DNA from: Paenibacillus sp. PastM-3
GTDB taxonomy: Bacteria; Bacillota; Bacilli; Paenibacillales; Paenibacillaceae
Assembly: GCF_029893965.1 (NCBI RefSeq)
Contig: NZ_JARXXP010000001.1
Coordinates: forward strand, 620,001 to 684,000
Length of the DNA stretch: 64,000 nt
Direction: 5' to 3'
Both the position numbers and the translations under genes were made by a program. The notes under the pieces are model-generated. The model saw only the letters and a program-made list of their open reading frames with translations, was not told where the DNA came from and made no database searches. Shown here in pieces: positions 59,937 to 64,000 of this stretch (position 1 is its first letter; every line of letters begins with the position of its first letter).

Positions 59937-60701
59937 CTACAAGAGCTTTTTTAGATAATTGAAGCTGATGGCCAAGCTTTCAAACGGATCACGCCGGCAG
60001 ACATCCTGTTCAACCACATACCATTCCACCCCGGTCTCACGGCAGGCTTCAATAATATCCGGATAGTTCATATTTCCTTCGCCTATTTCGGCAAAAGCCG
60101 GCTTCCGTTCAACAATCGCCATATCTTTAAGATGGACCACCTGCATTCTTCCCTCTACCTTGCGCACCCAATTCACCGGACTGCCGCCGCCGGCCTGAAC
60201 CCAGTATAAATCCAGCTCAAATCCTACGGCAGCGGCATCACTTTCGTTAATCAGCACATCCATTCCGGTTATGCCGTCAAAGCGTTCAAATTCAAAATCA
60301 TGATTATGATAAATGAACTGCAGCCCGTGCTGCTGCTTCAGTATGCGGGCTATTTCCGAAGCCTGACGGACAAAGCTGCTGTAGCCTTCCTGGTTGGTCT
60401 GATACTCTGCAGGCAGTGAGCCTAAACCGATGTACTTGCAGTTCCACAGCTTATGTTCAGCGGCAAGCGCTTCCAGATCATTCACCAAACGGTTCCAAGG
60501 GACATGGGTCGCACAGATCGCAAGCCCGGATTCATCTGCGTATTCCTTGACCAGCTGAGGATCTATGGGACCGATACCTGATATCTGTACAGCCTTATAG
60601 CCTATTTCCTTCAGCTTCTGAAAGGATTCTCTCAAGCCCTCCGGTGTTTTGGTAAATTCGCGGAGTGTGTACATTTGCGCAGCTATGGCAGATAAGTTCA
60701 T
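59937..60701 (-). CDS. Sugar phosphate isomerase/epimerase-like TIM-barrel protein
   Basis: The 254-residue protein belongs to the xylose-isomerase-like TIM barrels (AP_endonuc_2 type). It has AAQMYTLREFTKTPEGL, LQFIYHNHDFEFERF, GFELDLYWVQAGGGSPV, VVHLKDMA and GEGNMNYPDIIEACRETGVEWYVVEQD, which supply the His/Glu/Asp metal ligands. Such proteins isomerise, epimerise or eliminate on keto-sugars, and recurrently accompany Gfo/Idh/MocA enzymes. It is the second gene of the operon. Confidence 0.9.
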   Translation of the reverse strand: MNLSAIAAQMYTLREFTKTPEGLRESFQKLKEIGYKAVQISGIGPIDPQLVKEYADESGLAICATHVPWNRLVNDLEALAAEHKLWNCKYIGLGSLPAEYQTNQEGYSSFVRQASEIARILKQQHGLQFIYHNHDFEFERFDGITGMDVLINESDAAAVGFELDLYWVQAGGGSPVNWVRKVEGRMQVVHLKDMAIVERKPAFAEIGEGNMNYPDIIEACRETGVEWYVVEQDVCRRDPFESLAISFNYLKKLL

Positions 60702-60727
60702 ATTACTGGATCGCTCCTTATTGTAGT

Positions 60728-61891
60728 TTAGTGGGTTCCTGTTACATCCAGCGCTTTGCCCTGGCTTGCTTCCTTCTTGAATGTGGAGCTCTGGACCTTC
60801 TCCATCAAGTGTTCATGGAATAGATCAGCATCAATCGGCAGCTCTACCCAGTTATCGGTCCAGGCGGATAAATACATCGCGTTAGACAGCGTCAAGCCGC
60901 GTATTCCCTCTTCACCCGGAGCAATCAAAGGCTCGTCATTCAGAATAGCATTCGTGAAGTTACGCAGAATTCCCTGATGACTGCCTCCGTTACTCTTATC
61001 TACAGGGATTTCACATTTCCAGCATTCCGGCTGGCCGAATCCCCCTGTATACGTGGCATTAAACTCAGGCTCCGGTGTACGCAGCCGCCAGAACGTCAGA
61101 CTGCCGTCTTCCACAACGATTTTGCCGTTGTCTCCGGTAATTTCAAAACGGTTGGTTCCCGGCGCTTCACCGGTAGTTGTAATGAACAGGCCGGTCGCAC
61201 CGTTCTCGTACTCTACATAAGCCGTTACATCATCCTCTACCTCAATGTTGCGGTACTTGCCAAAATGGCAAAAGGCCCGGACCCGCTTTGGCATCATCCC
61301 GGTTGTCCACTGCCACAGATCGAGCTGATGCGGGTCCTGATTCAGCAGCACCCCGCCGCCTTCACCAGCCCAGGTAGCGCGCCAGCCGCCGGAATTGTAA
61401 TAGCTCTGCGAACGGTACCAGTCCGTAATAATCCAGTTGGTGCGGCGAATCTCGCCAAGCTCTCCAGAGGCAATAAGCTCCTTCAGCTTCTTGTAGAGCG
61501 GATTCGTCCGTTGATTGTACATAATGCCGAATTTGCGGTCACTCTGCGCGGCGGCATCGTTCATGTCCTGTACGGCCTTGGTGAATACACCAGCCGGCTT
61601 CTCGATCAGCACATGCAGGCCGTGCTTCAGGGCTTCAATGGCCAGCGGCGGATGGTCATAATGCGGCGTTGATATCAGGACGGCATCAATGCTTCCCGAT
61701 GTAAACAGCTCCTCCGCTGTACTGAACCGCAAAACCTGCTCAGGAAGCTGCTCCGCTGCCCATTCCAGCCGCTCGGGGCTGATATCACAGACTGCGGTTA
61801 ATTCAGCGCCCTTCACTTCATTCAACAGACTGAATGCATGGGCCCGGCCCATATTGCCGACCCCGATAATGCCATAGCGAACCTTATTCAT
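60728..61891 (-). CDS. Gfo/Idh/MocA-family oxidoreductase
   Basis: The 387-residue protein starts MNKVRYGIIGVGNMGRAHAFSL (Rossmann motif), has LHVLIEKPAGVFTKAVQDM with EKP, and EGGGVLLNQDPHQLDLWQWTTG with the catalytic His region. It is the first gene of the operon, under the promoter region shared with the divergent AraC gene. ATG 61891 is preferred over a GTG at 61903 that abuts the GGAG. Confidence 0.92.
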   Translation of the reverse strand: MNKVRYGIIGVGNMGRAHAFSLLNEVKGAELTAVCDISPERLEWAAEQLPEQVLRFSTAEELFTSGSIDAVLISTPHYDHPPLAIEALKHGLHVLIEKPAGVFTKAVQDMNDAAAQSDRKFGIMYNQRTNPLYKKLKELIASGELGEIRRTNWIITDWYRSQSYYNSGGWRATWAGEGGGVLLNQDPHQLDLWQWTTGMMPKRVRAFCHFGKYRNIEVEDDVTAYVEYENGATGLFITTTGEAPGTNRFEITGDNGKIVVEDGSLTFWRLRTPEPEFNATYTGGFGQPECWKCEIPVDKSNGGSHQGILRNFTNAILNDEPLIAPGEEGIRGLTLSNAMYLSAWTDNWVELPIDADLFHEHLMEKVQSSTFKKEASQGKALDVTGTH

Positions 61892-61931
61892 CTGGAAAAT
61901 CACTCCTGTATTTGTTTATGAAATGAGAATA

Positions 61932-61970
61932 ACCTTAATCCCGGCGGAATGACATGAGCGGAATTAAGGT
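61932..61970. promoter_or_regulatory. Inverted repeat in the leader of the Gfo/Idh operon
   Basis: ACCTTAATCCCG and CGGAATTAAGGT pair with one mismatch over 15 nt of loop. It lies 40 nt before the first start codon of the minus-strand operon; on the plus strand it is followed by TGTTTTTG. An operator, an attenuator or a barrier to antisense transcripts are all possible. Confidence 0.5.
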
Positions 61971-62003
61971 GTTTTTGTATATAATTAAGATGTAATGAAC
62001 AAA

Positions 62004-62018
62004 TGAAAGCGGTATAAT
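62004..62018 (+). promoter_or_regulatory. -10 box with cre-like overlap, araC-type gene
   Basis: TATAAT at 62013-62018 overlaps TGAAAGCGGTATAA (62004-62017), which fits the cre consensus except for one C-to-A change near its end. No strong -35 is visible. If functional, CcpA would cover the promoter of the AraC-type gene. Confidence 0.4.
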
Positions 62019-62102
62019 GGATGATGAATCAGCGTTGAACAATACACCCACTACTAGGCGTTGTCCGCAGACTCCAGGGAATGTTTGGACTTCCGGCCGC
62101 TG

Positions 62103-62157
62103 TTGTCTGCAGATTTCTTGATCTGTACCGCTATTAGCGGTTGAAATCCGCAGACAA
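62103..62157. repeat. Long inverted repeat in the araC leader
   Basis: TTGTCTGCAGATTTC and GAAATCCGCAGACAA pair at 14 of 15 positions. The loop contains a second small stem, ACCGCTA/AGCGGT. The surrounding 62040-62220 has a composition unlike nearby genes and resembles a dispersed intergenic element; I see no gene in it. Confidence 0.65.
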
Positions 62158-62269
62158 AGGCGATCGCTAACGCTCCTACAGTTCCAAACTTCCCCTCCGC
62201 TGCTTTCGCCTTCCGTTAATAAATTGTTAAACCCAAATTCTAAATCCATTAAGGAGAGAGGAGCAGAAA

Positions 62270-63202
62270 ATGAACCCTTCCGGCGAGGTGAACGGAAAGC
62301 TGAGAGGTAAGACAAAAGCTAAGCCAAACAGCGCTGCCCCTATATTGAACGGAAACATGAACAGCCGGCTGAACGGAACCCACACAGGCAATCTGACCGG
62401 AAGGCTGCTGCAGAATCTGACGGTGCGGGTGACGCACGCTCAGCTAAGCAGCAAATATCCAGGCTGGGACCGCAGCAACGAGACCCCCTCGTTCAACCGG
62501 CTGTATTTCATAGACAGCGGAGAAGGCAAGGTGATCATTAACGGTGAGACCCATTATCCGCATGCCGGCCATTTGATGATTATGCCTGCGGGGACGACGC
62601 AAACTTCTTTGACGTATCCGCACAATTCGTATGTCCGCTATTATTGCCATTTTGATGCACAAATCGGGGAATGGCCTTTGTTCCACAATGCGGGCAAGCT
62701 CTATATCTGTGAAGCGGCTGACCCTGATGCGGTCCGTGCGATCTTTACAGAGCTGATCGCTTTATTTCAGGATGACAGTTTCTTATCTACGCTGCGCAGG
62801 CAGGCCAGCCTGCTGCAGCTGCTGGCCATCTGTCTGGAGGGGGGCGGTTATGCCAATTTTCTGGACGATGTGGCGCATACCGGGGATCATGGCAAGCTCG
62901 CCAGTGTGCTGGGTTACATTGAAGAGCATCTTCATGAGCCTATGGAGGTGGAGGATCTGGCCGGGCTGGTGCATCTTCACCCGAACTATTTTATTCCCTA
63001 CTTTAAGAAGTTCATGGGGATGCCTCCGATGCATTATGTGCAGTACAAGCGGATGGAGCAAGCCAAACGCCAGCTGTCAGGCACCAAATCCAGCATCGGC
63101 GATATTGCCGAGCAGGTGGGCATGGAGCTGGCCCACTTTTCCAAGGTATTCAAAAAAACAACAGGCGTATCGCCGTCAGCCTACCGCAGCAGTACCCGGT
63201 AA
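62270..63202 (+). CDS. AraC-family transcriptional regulator
   Basis: The 310-residue protein has a cupin-like effector part (about residues 70-130, FIDSGEGKVIINGETHYPHAGHLMIMPAG). A C-terminal double helix-turn-helix follows (LASVLGYIEEHLHEPMEVEDLAGLVHLHPNYFIPYFKKFMGMPPMHYVQYKRMEQAKRQLSGTKSSIGDIAEQVGMELAHFSKVFKKTTGVSPSAYR). The first 45 residues are rich in Asn, Gly and Lys and look disordered. GGAGAGAGGAG stands before the ATG. It is divergent from the Gfo/Idh operon and probably its activator. Confidence 0.92.
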   Translation: MNPSGEVNGKLRGKTKAKPNSAAPILNGNMNSRLNGTHTGNLTGRLLQNLTVRVTHAQLSSKYPGWDRSNETPSFNRLYFIDSGEGKVIINGETHYPHAGHLMIMPAGTTQTSLTYPHNSYVRYYCHFDAQIGEWPLFHNAGKLYICEAADPDAVRAIFTELIALFQDDSFLSTLRRQASLLQLLAICLEGGGYANFLDDVAHTGDHGKLASVLGYIEEHLHEPMEVEDLAGLVHLHPNYFIPYFKKFMGMPPMHYVQYKRMEQAKRQLSGTKSSIGDIAEQVGMELAHFSKVFKKTTGVSPSAYRSSTR

Positions 63203-63254
63203 CGGATATATCTGCAGGTACTGATTCATCTGCACTTACTGATACCACTTACGG

Positions 63255-64000
63255 TTACTTCAATCCCATTACATGAATAAGCACGTATCCAAGCAGGGAT
63301 AGCAGCAATGATCCTGCCAATCCGGCTGCAAAGGGCTTGCGGCCTAACCGGCCGAAGGTTGTCAGGTCAATACCCAGTCCGAGGCCTGCCATCGCCATGG
63401 CAAGCAGCAGATAAGCCAGCACCAGCAAATCAGCTGTTAGCTTGTCGGGAAGGAATCCCAGGGTGTTCACTCCGCTCATCACTAGAAATCCGCCGATAAA
63501 CCAAGGCACAGGGAAGTTGCGACGTGTGTTCTTTGCGTCGCTGCTCTGGATGTCCTTACGATACTCCGCAGCGGACTGTTTACGCAGCCTGCGGTTTTCC
63601 CATAACCCTAATCCCAGCGCTACCGGTGCAAGCAGAGCTACCCTGGTCAGCTTGACAATAACAGCCAGATCGGCCGCCTGCTGCCCTACTGGAGCCGAAG
63701 CAGCGAGTACATGCGCGACCTCATGAAGCGTTGCTCCGGCAAATATGCCATATCCTGCTTCACTAAGTCCGAGCAGCGGATAGGCGGCAATGTAGACCAG
63801 TGTGAAAATAGTGCCCAGAACAGCAACCGTCGCAGCACTTACCGCTATTTCGTTATCGTCTGCCTTGATCTGCGGGGCAACCGCCGCTACGGCAGCCGCT
63901 CCGCAAATGGCGGTTCCGCAAGCGGTCAGGATACCGAGCCTCCGGTCAATGTTCATAGCTCTGCCCAGCAGATACACCGTGATCAGCGTGAATACAATAT
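63255..64000 (-). CDS. YeiH-family putative sulfate exporter/permease, partial
   Basis: The gene runs off the right edge; the frame is open (IVFTLITVYLLGRAMNIDRR) and the N-terminus is missing. The visible 248 residues contain several hydrophobic segments and the UPF0324/YeiH blocks LGILTACGTAICGAAAVAAVAPQIKADDNEIAVSAATVAVLGT, GIFAGATLHEVAHVLAAS and a VKLTRVALLAP segment. YeiH-like proteins are predicted transporters, often annotated as sulfate exporters, without firm proof. The final segments are GLGLGIDLTTFGRLGRKPFAAGLAGSLLLSLLGYVLI. Confidence 0.9.
   Translation of the reverse strand, partial: IVFTLITVYLLGRAMNIDRRLGILTACGTAICGAAAVAAVAPQIKADDNEIAVSAATVAVLGTIFTLVYIAAYPLLGLSEAGYGIFAGATLHEVAHVLAASAPVGQQAADLAVIVKLTRVALLAPVALGLGLWENRRLRKQSAAEYRKDIQSSDAKNTRRNFPVPWFIGGFLVMSGVNTLGFLPDKLTADLLVLAYLLLAMAMAGLGLGIDLTTFGRLGRKPFAAGLAGSLLLSLLGYVLIHVMGLK

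Noticed and set aside
41-64000. tRNA, rRNA, prophage or complete insertion sequence
   Set aside because: No cloverleaf with CCA-type end, no rRNA stretch, no integrase or transposase reading frame and no matching terminal inverted repeats were found by eye.

Overview
The window looks like a chromosomal segment of a Paenibacillus-type member of the Bacillales. The pointers are two T-box leaders, GlnR/TnrA-type and CcpA (cre)-type sites, a YfiT-like bacillithiol transferase family protein, strong GGAGG ribosome binding sites, and a mix of polysaccharide and sugar enzymes (GH2, GH64, Gfo/Idh/MocA). No rRNA, tRNA, CRISPR array, complete insertion sequence or prophage is visible.

Left part (1-9570): the 3' end of a GH2 beta-galactosidase, a divergent SgrR-like regulator/MFS exporter pair, a VanZ-like protein, an FGGY sugar kinase, and a decayed short-chain dehydrogenase gene. 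An AT-rich two-gene island follows (stalk-domain protein plus DsbA-like thioredoxin protein), then a HesB/YqkB-like protein.

Nitrite region (9621-16122): nirB-nirD-nirC-cobA form one minus-strand operon (siroheme nitrite reductase, its Rieske subunit, nitrite channel, siroheme precursor methylase). Divergently transcribed are an ANTAR-domain RNA-binding regulator and a TrpD2/YbiB-like protein. The intergenic region carries two GlnR/TnrA-type boxes, and the nirB leader can fold into two hairpins with A1/G4 hexaloops, the signature of ANTAR target RNA. This suggests a self-contained nitrogen-responsive switch. It is followed by two intergenic tandem-repeat fields (11-bp and 51/52-bp units).

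Middle (16850-42980): a DMT transporter pair and a NUDIX gene share a palindromic operator placed identically 22 nt upstream of identical -10 boxes. Next come a Tet(M)-like ribosome-protection GTPase with a leader hairpin, an ECF41-type sigma factor with its oxidoreductase partner and a matching promoter, and an ABC transporter with its own two-component system. Then a run of housekeeping genes: AlaX-like editing protein, YebC, class I lysyl-tRNA synthetase under a T-box, MetE-like methyltransferase with a LysR regulator, a phosphodiester glycosidase family protein, and a tandem TPM-domain protein.

Condensin-like region (42993-50393): a four-gene operon with a 1493-residue SMC-like ATPase, a MukE/JetB-like protein, a kleisin/JetA-like protein and a frameshifted first gene. 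It has Wadjet/MukBEF architecture, but no Toprim nuclease (JetD) is visible. This is the best candidate for an incompletely described defence or chromosome-maintenance system.

Right part (50449-64000): GNAT, T-box-controlled ThrS, HAD phosphatase, MaoC-like hotdog protein, a secreted GH64 beta-1,3-glucanase under a perfect cre site, MsrA, a catabolic operon of three Gfo/Idh/MocA oxidoreductases and a TIM-barrel isomerase with a divergent AraC regulator, and a truncated YeiH-family transporter at the edge.
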